64,000 nucleotides of DNA from Anaerobacillus alkaliphilus (GCF_004116265.1 NZ_QOUX01000039.1:62001-126000); one strand, 5' to 3'. Positions 30,549 to 41,601 are shown, counted from the stretch's first letter. Notes: generated from the letters alone by a model not told the origin. Program-made: numbers and translations.

Positions 30549-32222
30549 ATGAAGATTACAGTACAGCGTAGATTAGCTATTGGTTTTCTTATTTTTTATA
30601 TTACCTTTTATTACGTTTGGATTATTGGCTTTCAAGCTCACGCAACTTGGCTTGTAACGGGGGGAAATCTTTTACATCTAGTAGCCCCTTTCATAGCTAG
30701 TCTTCTTCTATTCATTCCTGTGACTAGAGTAAAGGACGAAAATAGACTCTACTGGCTTTTCTTATTTCTAGGCTGCATAAGTTATTTCATTGGACAAGTA
30801 GTCTGGAACTATTATGAACTAGTCCTCAATATTCAAACGCCTTTTCCCAGTATCCCTGATCTTTTTTATTTGTTGCAAGCAGTTCTCTTTTTTACAGCTA
30901 TTATGTATAAGTTAAAGTTAGAATTTAATAAGTTTGAAAGTTTGCAATATCAAATGGGTGTTCTTACTATCCTTTTAATTGTTATGTTCTTTAGTCTAGA
31001 GTATTTGTTCATTCCTTTTTTTAAGACCACTTATTCTTTGGTAGAATTGGTATTCTTGCTTGCATACCCCGTAAGTGATATTGGAATCCTCTTTGCTCTA
31101 CTAGTATTAAATTATTATACAGTGTTTAAATCCCATGTTAGAATTTTAATCCTTGGAACATCTATCTTAGTTTTTACCCATATTGCCTATTCTTTTATGC
31201 TAGTTACTGATAGTTACCAGACGGGTAGTCTGATTGATCCGTTGTTTTCTTTAGGGATATTCCTTGTTGGAATGTCGGGGCTATATTCTGAGAGCTCTTT
31301 AAAAAATAAAATAGAAAGTCAGAATAGACATTACTATACACGGATGGTATTTCCTTTATTAATAACTATCGTACTATTACTATGGTTTGTCTTGCATAAG
31401 ACGATTAACAATCAAATAGATTTAATTGATATAGGAGTATTAATAGGGACAATTTTGATGGTTATCCGGATTGTTATATTTAGACTGGAAAATGATGATC
31501 TTTTAAGCAGAAAATTAGAAGAACTACACTTAGCAAAAAGTGTTCAGAAAGGATTGTTACCTTCAGATATTAGCAACGAATCAATTGGTACCACTTCATA
31601 TTTTAAGCCCTCAGAAGAATTATCAGGAGATTTGTACTATTGGGAGAAAATAAATGAAAAAAAGTATGGCATCTTGATTATAGATGTAATGGGTCACGGC
31701 TTGTCTTCATCTATTATAAGCCTTTCTATTAAATCTCTACTGCATGGCTTAGTCACAAAAGTGAGCCAACCGAGCAGTGTGATGACTGAACTTTCAAACC
31801 ATATGGATCGAATGTTTGGACAAGCTGATAACCCATACTACTTTACCGCTATTTACATTCTGGTTGATAACGAAGAAAAGAAAATCAGTTATGTTAATGC
31901 AGGTCATCCCTCTGTACTTTGGAATGAAAAAGGGAAAGGGGTCATGCAATTAGAATCAACATGTCCCCCAATAGGTCTTTTTGAAAACTCGCCTATAGTA
32001 GAAAGTGAGTTTAGATACGAAAAGTCTGGGAGATTTGTCTTGTATACAGACGGGTTTTTAGAAACGGTATGGAGCACACAAACAAAGGTCTCTTGCTTAG
32101 AAAAATTTTTACTTGAGCATGAAGCAAAAGATATTCACGAGTTTAAAGACAAGCTATTGTCTAAATGTACTCAAAAAACAGAAGATGACAAATGTCTTGT
32201 GATTGTAGACATAAAGAAGTAG
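30549..32222 (+). CDS. multi-pass membrane protein with C-terminal PP2C (SpoIIE/RsbU-type) phosphatase
   Basis: From ATG 30549 the protein is 557 aa. About eight or nine membrane helices fill residues 10-295. A linker follows (LARKLEELHLAKSVQKGLLP-like, about 318-345), then a SpoIIE/PP2C serine phosphatase domain. Metal-binding acids are in ELSGDLYYW, IIDVMGHG and LYTDGFLE. Such proteins dephosphorylate anti-anti-sigma factors in stress cascades. Neither the partner nor the signal is encoded nearby. AAAGGAGAAA (30536-30545) fixes this start rather than the longer open frame from 30483. Confidence 0.88.
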   Translation: MKITVQRRLAIGFLIFYITFYYVWIIGFQAHATWLVTGGNLLHLVAPFIASLLLFIPVTRVKDENRLYWLFLFLGCISYFIGQVVWNYYELVLNIQTPFPSIPDLFYLLQAVLFFTAIMYKLKLEFNKFESLQYQMGVLTILLIVMFFSLEYLFIPFFKTTYSLVELVFLLAYPVSDIGILFALLVLNYYTVFKSHVRILILGTSILVFTHIAYSFMLVTDSYQTGSLIDPLFSLGIFLVGMSGLYSESSLKNKIESQNRHYYTRMVFPLLITIVLLLWFVLHKTINNQIDLIDIGVLIGTILMVIRIVIFRLENDDLLSRKLEELHLAKSVQKGLLPSDISNESIGTTSYFKPSEELSGDLYYWEKINEKKYGILIIDVMGHGLSSSIISLSIKSLLHGLVTKVSQPSSVMTELSNHMDRMFGQADNPYYFTAIYILVDNEEKKISYVNAGHPSVLWNEKGKGVMQLESTCPPIGLFENSPIVESEFRYEKSGRFVLYTDGFLETVWSTQTKVSCLEKFLLEHEAKDIHEFKDKLLSKCTQKTEDDKCLVIVDIKK

Positions 32223-32250
32223 CCCTAAGTAAGGAGCTACTTCTTCTTTA

Positions 32251-32452
32251 TTAAAGGCAGTTTTCGCAAAGTTTGTTGCTTTCGTAAAAATCCAAAAGCC
32301 GGATTTTTACACAAATTACTAATAATTTACCACTAATTCAGTAAGTGCTGCTCTTTTCTTACATAATTTATTGGCTGATATCTTCATCTAGGGTATTTTT
32401 CTGATTATTTTAGGATAATAAAGCCACAATTTTTACGAAAAGAGCCTTATTA
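32251..32452 (-). mobile_element. MITE-like repeat, copy 1
   Basis: A ~200-bp non-coding element ending in imperfect terminal inverted repeats (AAAGGCAGTTTTCGCAAA at the left; AAGGCTCTTTTCGTAAA reading in from the right). Its reverse complement is nearly identical to 62691-62893. It contains an internal hairpin (TAAAAATCC with GGATTTTTA). Its right end abuts the mqnD stop codon, so it may form the 3' end of that transcript. It carries no transposase, hence MITE-like. Confidence 0.85.
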
Positions 32453-33274
32453 ATAACGTAATTTTTCTAGATCCATTTCAGGTACTAATCCTTCTTTAGC
32501 TGCACGACTTAGTAGAGCAAAAACGGCAGCGTATCCATCATCCCCTAAATGAGCAGAGAATTCGTTAACGTACAAGTCAATATGAGCTTGAGCTACTTCA
32601 GGTGAAAGCTCTTGGGCATGGCACATAATGTAGTCACGGGAAACGTCAGGATTAGCCCATGCATATTCAACTGACTGGCGAATCCAATCAGCGACCTTTT
32701 CCAAATCCAACGAACGACGAGCAATAATTGCTCCAAGTGGGATTGGTAAATTCGTATCTTCTTCCCACCAGTTTCCGAGATCTGTTAACATGGTTAACCC
32801 ATAATTTTGGTAAGTGAAACGAGCTTCGTGAATGACTAGGCCTGCATCAACAAGACCATCACGAACAGCAGGCATGATTTCATGAAATGGCATGACGATA
32901 ATTTCTCCTACACCGCCAGGAACATTTTGAGCTGCCCATAAGCGGAATAATAGATAGGCTGTTGAACGTTCACTTGGAACAGCTACTTTCTTTCCGGATA
33001 TAGACCCTTCAGAACCATTTGTTAAAACGAGAGGACCACAACCCCTTCCTAGAGCTCCGCCACATGGCAACAATGTATAATCAGAAGAAATCCAAGGTAG
33101 AGCTGCGTAAGATATTTTCATAATATCGGGTCCGTTTGCTTCAACAGCCAGTTTGTTTGTTATATCAATATCCGCATAGGTTACATCAAACTTTGGCGCA
33201 CCAGGTACTAAACCGTGTACAAGTGCATGAAAAATAAAGGTATCATTAGGACAAGGGGAATAGACAATTTTCAT
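32450..33274 (-). CDS. mqnD: 1,4-dihydroxy-6-naphthoate synthase (futalosine pathway)
   Basis: MqnD converts cyclic dehypoxanthinylfutalosine to 1,4-dihydroxy-6-naphthoate in the alternative menaquinone pathway. The 274-aa protein opens MKIVYSPCPNDTFIFHALVH and keeps the PSERSTAYLLFRLW and LVIHEARFTYQNYGL segments of this periplasmic-binding-like enzyme family. Its ATG shares one base with the mqnB stop, so it is the second gene of a two-gene operon. The stop codon lies at the edge of a MITE-like element. mqnA, mqnC and mqnE are not in the window. Confidence 0.9.
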   Translation of the reverse strand: MKIVYSPCPNDTFIFHALVHGLVPGAPKFDVTYADIDITNKLAVEANGPDIMKISYAALPWISSDYTLLPCGGALGRGCGPLVLTNGSEGSISGKKVAVPSERSTAYLLFRLWAAQNVPGGVGEIIVMPFHEIMPAVRDGLVDAGLVIHEARFTYQNYGLTMLTDLGNWWEEDTNLPIPLGAIIARRSLDLEKVADWIRQSVEYAWANPDVSRDYIMCHAQELSPEVAQAHIDLYVNEFSAHLGDDGYAAVFALLSRAAKEGLVPEMDLEKLRY

Positions 33275-33912
33275 TAAAGCACCTCCGCTAAAACTGAACT
33301 AGCTTTTTCTAATTGTTGTAACGCTTCTTTTATTTTCCAGGAGGACTTGTCACGAGGACCAACCGGATTTGAAATGGTGCGTATTTCTAAGACGGGTAAT
33401 TTTGCGTCGTGAGCAGCTAATGCTACTCCGAACCCTTCCATTGCCTCAACGGTAGCCCCCTCCACTCGTAAAGCTAAATCTTCTGCAGTTTCGAAAGATC
33501 CTGTGACTGTTGAGAGTGTAAGTACTGGACCTGTAAAAGTGGATAGCTCAGCTTTTTGAAATGCATCAGCAACTTTGGTGGCAAGCTCTTGGTCCACTGG
33601 TACTCTAGAAATTCCGAAACCTAACTGTTCAATACTAGCGAAACCTTCAGTTGTTTGGGCACCGAGATCAGCGGCAATAATATCTGTTGCTACGACAATT
33701 GAACCAACATCAGCTCGACCTATAAAACCACCGCCAATACCAGCACTAATCACTAGGTCATATTCGCCTTTGGCAATGACTTTTGTTGTAGAAATCGCTG
33801 CAGCCACTGGTCCAACTCCTCCTGCAACAACATCAAATCTTGGATCATTGTTAATTCCTCGTAAAACAGCGTCTTGTTCAGCTGCAACAGCAGTCATAAC
33901 TAATATTCGCAT
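33274..33912 (-). CDS. mqnB: futalosine hydrolase
   Basis: MqnB removes hypoxanthine from futalosine. The 212-aa protein belongs to the nucleoside phosphorylase/MTA hydrolase fold. GIGGGFIGRADVGSIVVATD, VTGSFETAEDLALRVEGATV and VEAMEGFGVALA give the purine-binding and catalytic regions. It starts at 33912 behind AAGGGAGAA on the minus strand and overlaps mqnD by one base. Bacillus species commonly use the classical Men pathway, so the pair marks either an alternative quinone route or redundancy. Confidence 0.9.
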   Translation of the reverse strand: MRILVMTAVAAEQDAVLRGINNDPRFDVVAGGVGPVAAAISTTKVIAKGEYDLVISAGIGGGFIGRADVGSIVVATDIIAADLGAQTTEGFASIEQLGFGISRVPVDQELATKVADAFQKAELSTFTGPVLTLSTVTGSFETAEDLALRVEGATVEAMEGFGVALAAHDAKLPVLEIRTISNPVGPRDKSSWKIKEALQQLEKASSVLAEVL

Positions 33913-33997
33913 ATGAATTCTCCCTTTTTAACAGTTACATAAGGCAATTATACACCAACTAATAGGGGTTGACATATATCGAGACTTACCAGAAGTT

Positions 33998-34026
33998 TTG
34001 AAGGCTTATCCCATCTGTGGTACGAT
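33998..34026 (+). promoter_or_regulatory. possible promoter of the 34050 gene
   Basis: TTGAAG (33998-34003) and TACGAT (34021-34026) at 17 bp spacing, 24 bp before the next ATG. Confidence 0.5.
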
Positions 34027-34049
34027 TGTAGTAATAGGGGGTTAGTATT

Positions 34050-34490
34050 ATGGATAAGAAAAGTGTTATTATTATAGGCGGAATTTTCCTTGTTTTCTAC
34101 TTTATGATTTTCTTTAAAGGGCCTTCTGAATTACCAACAGATGTACGAGCAGAAATTTGGGATAGAAGTTATTTAATCATGACTGATGTACTAGTAAACT
34201 CCTCACCGTATGAACCTTTAAGTGAAGAAACATTTGCAGAATATAATGCGTTTATTGATAGTTATAGTGCTGAGGCGACAGCAGACGAACCATTAACGGA
34301 TAACGAAAAACTAATCTTATATCATTTAAAAGGTTTAGTTTATCATGCTCAACAATTTCGCATTATTTACCAAGAGTGTGGTGAATGCTACACTGATGAA
34401 GCCAACGAGCAGTTAGAAAAAATGGTAGAGGCAGAACTAGAGCTTCTCAGAACCTATAATGTAAACGCAAGTGAGTTTTATGGAAATTAA
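34050..34490 (+). CDS. membrane-anchored hypothetical protein
   Basis: A 146-aa protein with one N-terminal membrane helix (about residues 6-23, VIIIGGIFLVFYFMIFF) and an acidic, helical outer or cytoplasmic domain. The domain has a closely spaced Cys pair (ECGECY, about residues 112-117). I do not recognise the family. GGGGGTT ribosome site and a plausible promoter precede it. It is divergent from mqnB and has its own terminator. Confidence 0.78.
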   Translation: MDKKSVIIIGGIFLVFYFMIFFKGPSELPTDVRAEIWDRSYLIMTDVLVNSSPYEPLSEETFAEYNAFIDSYSAEATADEPLTDNEKLILYHLKGLVYHAQQFRIIYQECGECYTDEANEQLEKMVEAELELLRTYNVNASEFYGN

Positions 34491-34493
34491 TAA

Positions 34494-34535
34494 AGGACTT
34501 CATAATTGTTTAGCACAATTATGAAGTCCTTTTAG
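34494..34535 (+). terminator. terminator of the 34050 gene
   Basis: A perfect 15-bp stem (34494-34508 with 34516-34530) followed by TTTT. Confidence 0.9.
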
Positions 34536-34619
34536 GTTTTATAAGCAAGAAGGTAAGTATATTAGCTAGCAAGAGGGGAGGGGGCCCCTCTTTTTAACTA
34601 TTTATCGAAATAAACTTCG

Positions 34620-34763
34620 TTATGATCTTTTTTTCTGCTTAAGCTTTGCACCGATTGCACGAATTTTTATTTCCATCTCTTCGGTTGAGATTTTTCCTTG
34701 GATGTACTTTATATGAAGCTTCTCTTTCTTAATCGCTTTATCTAAACGGTCTAAGTAGTCCAT
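34620..34763 (-). CDS. 47-aa hypothetical basic helical protein
   Basis: From the minus-strand ATG at 34763 the product begins MDYLDRLDKAIKKEKLHIKY and is lysine-rich and helical. GAAAGGG lies 8 bp upstream on the minus strand; a longer frame from 34805 has no ribosome site. Family not recognised. Real but unassigned is the best reading. Confidence 0.55.
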   Translation of the reverse strand: MDYLDRLDKAIKKEKLHIKYIQGKISTEEMEIKIRAIGAKLKQKKRS

Positions 34764-34990
34764 TGAAAACACCCTTTCTAGTAAACTACTAATAAGCATA
34801 TCCACTTCTAGGAAATTTAAACTTGTTTCCTAGATTTTTTTCATTATTTTCGTAAATAATATGAAAAACAGTAATTGTGACGCTTTTTTGACATTTTACT
34901 AAGTAAGCCTTTTCATCCGAAAAAAATGTGAAGGGTTTCACGTTCGTTTTGTTATAATTAGCACGGGAATAATTTTTGGAGGAGAGTTTT

Positions 34991-36577
34991 ATGTCATTAC
35001 TAGACGATCCACTAATTTTGATATTTATCGTTTTATTTATTGGTTCGCTAATTGGTCAAATAGAGATAAAAGGCATAAATCTTGGGGCATCTGGTGTTTT
35101 ACTCTTTGCGATGGTGCTTGGGCATTTTGGTTATCAAATACCAGCAATTGTTCAGAGCTTAGGATTAAGCTTATTTATTGTTGCGGTGGGTTTACAAGCT
35201 GGGCCACGCTTTTTTCGAATGATGCGTAGTAGTGGTTTAGTTTTTGCTATCTTAGGTTTTTTAATTATTGTCGTTGCAGTGATTACGACGGTTATCGTCT
35301 CAAAAATATTTAACCTATCCGCTCCGTTAAGCATTGGTTTGATGACCGGAGCGCTAACTAGTACACCGGGCTTGGCCGCTGCATTAGAAGCAACCAAAGA
35401 TCCAATTGCTTCCGTTGGTTATGGTATTGCGTATCCTTTTGGAGTAATTGCCGTTGTCTTATTTGTTCAGTTGTTCCCAAGAGTCTTGAAGATAGATTTG
35501 GTTAAAGACCTACAGAAAACAGTAAGCCCTGTAAAGCATAAAAGCTCACTTAAGAAAATGACAATCAGAATTGAAGACGATACTGTTCATAAATTGACAA
35601 TAAATGAGCTTCAACGCACGTTAAAAAGTACTGCTGTGATTAGCCGGATTATTCGCGGTGATCGAAATTTCTTAGGTAGAAACGATACGGTATTACTTAA
35701 AGAAGATGAAATTATAGCGGTTGGTTACCCTGAAGACTTAAATAAATTAAGGGATGCTATAGGCACTGAGATTACAACAGATGTAAAAATCCGTGAAAAC
35801 TTAAAAATTTTTCGTGTCACAGTCGATGCCCAAGATATGATTGGAAAAAGTCTCCGCGAAATTCATTTGAGGGAAAGGTTTAGTGTCACTGTTACGAGGT
35901 TAGAACGAGCTGGGTATGAATTCCCACCTAGTCCTAATTGGCGCTTAGAGCGGGGCGATGTACTGACTGTAGTGTGCAGTCCGGAACGTATAAAAGCAGT
36001 TCAAGAGGTGTTTGGTACAAGACAACATCAAGAAGCGAACATTCATATTTTTTCTCTAAGTTTAATTTTGTTGATAGGAATACTTGTAGGGATGATTCCA
36101 ATCCACATCCCAGGTCTAGGAACGATGACGTTGGGAGTAGCTGGTGGACCTTTGTTAATTGCGATTATTATTGGTCATTTTGGAAAGTTAGGTCCAATAC
36201 AAGCCAGGTTTTATCAACCGTCTAATCGGGTCATTCGAGATGTTGGCTTAGTCCTGTTTTTAGCAGGTGCAGGCACGACAGCAGGAAGCGGTTTAGTAGA
36301 GGTGGTAAAAAATGAAGGCGTTGGTTTAATCATTGGAGGAGCAATGATCACGATCATCCCAATGGTTGTAGCTTTTATTGTTGCTAAGAAACTGTTTCAT
36401 CTAAGTGTTATTCACTCATTGGGTGCAATTTGTGGAGGGATGACTAGTACACCAGGTCTTGGGGCATGTAACAATTTAGTTGACACTGAAGATCCAGCGA
36501 TTGCTTATGCAGCTGCGTATCCTATTGCCCTTATTTTTGTCGCGATTGCATCTCAGTTATTGGTATTGATTTTATAA
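34991..36577 (+). CDS. AspT/YidE-type antiporter with two RCK_C domains
   Basis: A 528-aa membrane protein from ATG 34991 (GGAGGAGAG upstream; the frame extends to a TTG at 34976). Two homologous hydrophobic halves, each with an ASG- or TSTPGL-containing repeat (LMTGALTSTPGLAAALEA near residue 115; CGGMTSTPGLGACNNLV near 485), flank a central cytoplasmic region holding two TrkA-C domains (about 185-350). This is the aspartate:alanine exchanger architecture. Substrates may be amino acids, organic acids or cations; not resolved. Monocistronic. Confidence 0.85.
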   Translation: MSLLDDPLILIFIVLFIGSLIGQIEIKGINLGASGVLLFAMVLGHFGYQIPAIVQSLGLSLFIVAVGLQAGPRFFRMMRSSGLVFAILGFLIIVVAVITTVIVSKIFNLSAPLSIGLMTGALTSTPGLAAALEATKDPIASVGYGIAYPFGVIAVVLFVQLFPRVLKIDLVKDLQKTVSPVKHKSSLKKMTIRIEDDTVHKLTINELQRTLKSTAVISRIIRGDRNFLGRNDTVLLKEDEIIAVGYPEDLNKLRDAIGTEITTDVKIRENLKIFRVTVDAQDMIGKSLREIHLRERFSVTVTRLERAGYEFPPSPNWRLERGDVLTVVCSPERIKAVQEVFGTRQHQEANIHIFSLSLILLIGILVGMIPIHIPGLGTMTLGVAGGPLLIAIIIGHFGKLGPIQARFYQPSNRVIRDVGLVLFLAGAGTTAGSGLVEVVKNEGVGLIIGGAMITIIPMVVAFIVAKKLFHLSVIHSLGAICGGMTSTPGLGACNNLVDTEDPAIAYAAAYPIALIFVAIASQLLVLIL

Positions 36578-36627
36578 AAAAAATGGTATTAATTTCCGTT
36601 AAACTACGATATGATAGTATAGAAAAG

Positions 36628-36723
36628 TCTACTAGGGGAGTCCATTATGCTGGACTGAGAAAAGAATGCATTCTTTGACCCTTGGAACCTGATCTGGATG
36701 ATACCAGCGTAGGGAAGTAGTAA
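36628..36723 (+). promoter_or_regulatory. TPP riboswitch (THI element) controlling thiC
   Basis: The aptamer starts CTACTAGGGGAGTCC and has the conserved CTGAGA (36655-36660) followed by GACCCTTGGAACCTGATCTG and the closing GATACCAGCGTAGGGAAGTAG. A possible -10 TATGAT lies at 36610-36615. With the terminator at 36779-36812, TPP binding would end transcription before thiC. Confidence 0.96.
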
Positions 36724-36778
36724 AAACAAGAAGGTGGCATTTCTTTGTCTCTTTCTTTGATTTTATCTTCTGTCCATT

Positions 36779-36812
36779 ATCGGGTTCTGAGTTATTCAGA
36801 GCCCGATTTTTT
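36779..36812 (+). terminator. TPP riboswitch expression-platform terminator
   Basis: A stem pairs ATCGGGTTCTGA with TCAGAGCCCGAT (36779-36807), followed by six T. It stands between the aptamer and thiC. Confidence 0.88.
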
Positions 36813-36822
36813 GCGTTCATGA

Positions 36823-38842
<2,020 letters not shown>

Positions 38843-38882
38843 AAACAGAGAAAGCATCAGCAGAGCTGATGCTTTCTTTGTT
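38843..38882. terminator. bidirectional terminator between the thiC and cbiQ units
   Basis: GAAAGCATCAGC (38850-38861) pairs with GCTGATGCTTTC (38865-38876). Outer AGAAAC/GTTTCT extends the stem. Serves convergent operons. Confidence 0.88.
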
Positions 38883-38883
38883 T

Positions 38884-39630
38884 CTAAAAATATAGTCTTT
38901 CAATCGTTATTAATGTTGCTATTAGTAAGAAAGGAATGATAGTTTTTGTAATATCCCAGCCGTGTAAAGCACGTTTTTTCCGAAAGCGAATGGTGCCGTT
39001 AAAACAACGAGCAGTCATTGCACTGTAAACATTTTCGGCTCGGTCTAAGGATTTGATAAGGAGTCCACCGGTCAATTGACCATATACTTTTAAATTACGA
39101 ATGGATATGCCACCAGAAAAAAATCGAGATCTAGCCGCTAACTGCATTTTTTGAATGTCATCAAAAAATAAAAATACATAGCGGTAGGATAATAACAATA
39201 TGGTAATGACGATAGGTGGCACCTTTAAGTGAGTGAGGCTATCCATAAATTCATCAACAGTTTGCGTATGAAGCAAAATTGTCATCACCGTCATACAGGT
39301 AATTGCCTTCAAGAATATAAGTGCTGCAAATGAGACACGCTCAAGTTCAATAGGGAGACCTCCCCCTACTATTAATGGGACCGTCATTAATAGTAAAAAA
39401 GGGAGGATGATTAAGTATCTCTTCAGCAATAGAATAATGGATATCCCCATGGCTAATGAACCTATGATTGCAATCGCAAATGCAAACATTCCGAACAACA
39501 CGGTTTTAAGACTTATTACTCCAAAGATAAAGATTATAACTGCAATCAATTTCGCTCTTGCTTCCCATGATAAAGCCCATTGAGAAATGCCTTCTAGTTC
39601 GGATTGGATATCCCCTTGCGTTTTAGCCAT
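38884..39630 (-). CDS. cbiQ: ECF transporter transmembrane component CbiQ
   Basis: The T component of a nickel/cobalt energy-coupling-factor importer, 248 aa with about five membrane helices. The coupling motifs appear as MQLAARSRFF (about residues 162-171) and MTARCFNG (about 204-211), corresponding to the family's two Ala-Arg-Gly signatures in altered form. Last gene of the unit cbiM, NikL-like, NikK-like, cbiQ. No cbiO ATPase follows before the terminator. Confidence 0.85.
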   Translation of the reverse strand: MAKTQGDIQSELEGISQWALSWEARAKLIAVIIFIFGVISLKTVLFGMFAFAIAIIGSLAMGISIILLLKRYLIILPFLLLMTVPLIVGGGLPIELERVSFAALIFLKAITCMTVMTILLHTQTVDEFMDSLTHLKVPPIVITILLLSYRYVFLFFDDIQKMQLAARSRFFSGGISIRNLKVYGQLTGGLLIKSLDRAENVYSAMTARCFNGTIRFRKKRALHGWDITKTIIPFLLIATLITIERLYF

Positions 39631-39663
39631 TCTACTTCACCACTTTCGTGAAACAATGAAGGT

Positions 39664-40485
39664 TTATTTCTTTCTTTTAAGAATCAAAAATGTAAATGCT
39701 GAACCTAATAGCAAACCAATTAATAGTACTGCGATATACATTAAAGGGTTCTCATAATTGTTTTCATTAGCGATGGGGTATGAATTATCGAAAATTAACG
39801 TGGTTGTTCGACCAGTTAATTCGTAGTCAGTGTCATCTAGTGTTCCGCTTTCATCTGTTTGGAAACTAGCTTTGATCAACCATTCGCCGTTTGACCTTAG
39901 ATTAAATTCGAATGCACCATCAGCACCAGTGACACCTTCAAAATGTTCTCCAGCAGGACCGTAAGCTGTGACAGTTACATTTGATTGGGGATTACCTTCA
40001 AAAAGAACATTCCCTTTCAATAAGCCTTGGTTGAAAATAGCAAGGTTAGTTTCCGGGATAATTTCAAGATCAAGTCCGACAGGGTGGTTAGTAATGTTGT
40101 CTCCTGAACCAACATGATATACTGTTTTCGCTCTTTGTAAACTCAACCTCGTAGGTTCATCCCCAGGTGTATATGTACTTGGTTTGCGCATTGCCCAGAA
40201 TACGTACTGACCCGTTTCGGAAGCGGGAATAAATGCTCTTGCTTGAACTCCTATTCTCTCCATTTCAAGCTGCTTTGTTTGACCATTTGGTAATTTTACA
40301 AACAATTCATAATTATCAGGATTCCCTTGATCTATAAAGTCTCTTAGATGTCCCCATAAAACGTCAACTTGTAGTTCATTACTCGTCTGATCTTCCTTCA
40401 CTTGGATAAAGAGTTCGTGCGCAAATGCTTTTGGGGCAATCAATAAAGAAATCATTAATAAAGTGACGATTAATACCTTTTTCAT
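39664..40485 (-). CDS. DUF4198 (NikK-like) secreted metal-transport accessory protein
   Basis: A 273-aa protein with a signal peptide ending ...PKAFA, so the mature chain starts HELFIQVKED, a metal-binding-like N-terminal His. A beta-rich domain follows, including a carboxypeptidase-regulatory-like stretch (VTVTAYGPAGEHFEGVTGAD). The C-terminal membrane helix (about residues 248-268) ends in KRKK. NikK-like proteins accompany CbiM/NikM in nickel ECF importers. AGGAGGA ribosome site. Exact role inferred from context. Confidence 0.78.
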   Translation of the reverse strand: MKKVLIVTLLMISLLIAPKAFAHELFIQVKEDQTSNELQVDVLWGHLRDFIDQGNPDNYELFVKLPNGQTKQLEMERIGVQARAFIPASETGQYVFWAMRKPSTYTPGDEPTRLSLQRAKTVYHVGSGDNITNHPVGLDLEIIPETNLAIFNQGLLKGNVLFEGNPQSNVTVTAYGPAGEHFEGVTGADGAFEFNLRSNGEWLIKASFQTDESGTLDDTDYELTGRTTTLIFDNSYPIANENNYENPLMYIAVLLIGLLLGSAFTFLILKRKK

Positions 40486-40507
40486 CAGTTGATGTCCTCC
40501 TAGTTAG

Positions 40508-40897
40508 TTAATTCAATCGATAATAAAATAAGGCAGAGATAAATAAAAGCATAGATATCCCTAATAGGGCTCTTAGCCAAATAGGGACAGCATTAAGTAA
40601 GTTCACTTTTTCTTCAAGTACCCATGAGGCTCTATGACCGATGCCGTCGTCGGCGATTATATGATGAATGGCTATTGAGGAGTCGAAGTGTACGATCCCC
40701 AAGTCATTAGCCGTTTCTTCAAACAACAAGTTACCCTTTTCATCAAACGCTTTGACTAGGGCTATGGCAGAGTTAGTTCCGTCATCATAACGAACTTGAA
40801 TGGTCCCGGGTTCGTTCATTTCAACTACCATTCGATGGGCAAATACTAGGTGTGGTTGTAGTAAAGCAAGTACGAGAACGCAAAGAAACACTCTCAT
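40508..40897 (-). CDS. NikL/CbiL-like accessory protein of the nickel/cobalt ECF importer
   Basis: A 129-aa protein with a signal peptide (cleavage after LVFA) leaving an N-terminal His (HRMVVEMNEP). A beta domain follows, then one C-terminal membrane helix (about residues 105-125). This layout matches the NikL family that works with NikM. Its start overlaps the cbiM stop by 4 bp. Together with the DUF4198 protein it takes the place CbiN occupies in classical CbiMNQO systems. Confidence 0.75.
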   Translation of the reverse strand: MRVFLCVLVLALLQPHLVFAHRMVVEMNEPGTIQVRYDDGTNSAIALVKAFDEKGNLLFEETANDLGIVHFDSSIAIHHIIADDGIGHRASWVLEEKVNLLNAVPIWLRALLGISMLLFISALFYYRLN

Positions 40898-41511
40898 TTT
40901 TTCAGTCCTACACCTCTTTCAAAAAGACTTGGTCGAACAGAGTATAAGTACTTTACAGAAAATCCGGTTAACACACCTTCGAGAAAGGCAAGTGGCAAAT
41001 AGGCGATAAGTAGAATGTTGATGACTGAGAAAGTTCCTTCGCCGTACCGTGAATCGGAAAAGAGTAGCAGTACCATTAATAGAAGTACACCACCGCAAAT
41101 CGCTAGAAAGCCTGAGAAAAATCCTTTCCAAAACACAGGATAATTCTTGAAAATTGTTGCTAGCCAATAAACAAATAAAGCAGGGATAGACATTAATAAG
41201 GTGTTTGCGCCTAATGTACTTAAGCCACCATGTTGAAACAAGGTTGCTTGAAGAATTAGGCCGATAAAAATTCCTAAAGGAGCACGGCGTCCAAGCACTA
41301 ATCCAAGAAAACCTCCTAAGAGGGGATGGACAGACGTAGGGCCAATCGGAATATTAATGAGCGAAGAAACGAAAAATGCTCCCGTAAGTAAACTGATTTT
41401 GGGTACTTCTTCTTCTTTAATTCCTTTTAAAGAATATGTAATGAGACCTATTGCTGCAATGGATGTCCCAACAGCTACAGACACACTTAACACACCATCC
41501 GCCACATGCAT
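40894..41511 (-). CDS. cbiM: ECF transporter substrate-binding component CbiM (Ni/Co)
   Basis: The S component that binds Ni2+ or Co2+, 205 aa with about six membrane helices. The N-terminus MHVADGVLS supplies the His2 metal ligand that must be freed at the amino terminus. A second conserved His lies in IGPTSVHPLLGGFLG. First gene of the unit on the minus strand. No cobalamin riboswitch or NikR-like palindrome was recognised upstream, so metal specificity (Ni or Co) is not settled. Confidence 0.87.
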   Translation of the reverse strand: MHVADGVLSVSVAVGTSIAAIGLITYSLKGIKEEEVPKISLLTGAFFVSSLINIPIGPTSVHPLLGGFLGLVLGRRAPLGIFIGLILQATLFQHGGLSTLGANTLLMSIPALFVYWLATIFKNYPVFWKGFFSGFLAICGGVLLLMVLLLFSDSRYGEGTFSVINILLIAYLPLAFLEGVLTGFSVKYLYSVRPSLFERGVGLKK

Positions 41512-41535
41512 AATATCACCCCCATACTAACCTAT

Positions 41536-41548
41536 GGTGCCAGGCACC
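41536..41548. repeat. short REP-like palindrome
   Basis: GGTGCCAGGCACC is a perfect 6-1-6 palindrome between cbiM and the DUF4870 terminator. I recall this type of palindrome as a dispersed intergenic repeat in Bacillaceae; only one copy was noticed here. Confidence 0.5.
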
Positions 41549-41562
41549 GAAAAAGAACAAAA

Positions 41563-41599
41563 AAACGTAAAAGTCCACCTGAGGTGGACTTTTACGTTT
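41563..41599 (-). terminator. terminator of the DUF4870 gene
   Basis: A perfect 18-bp inverted repeat (41563-41580 with 41582-41599) with a T run on the minus strand. Confidence 0.88.
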
Positions 41600-41601
41600 G
41601 G

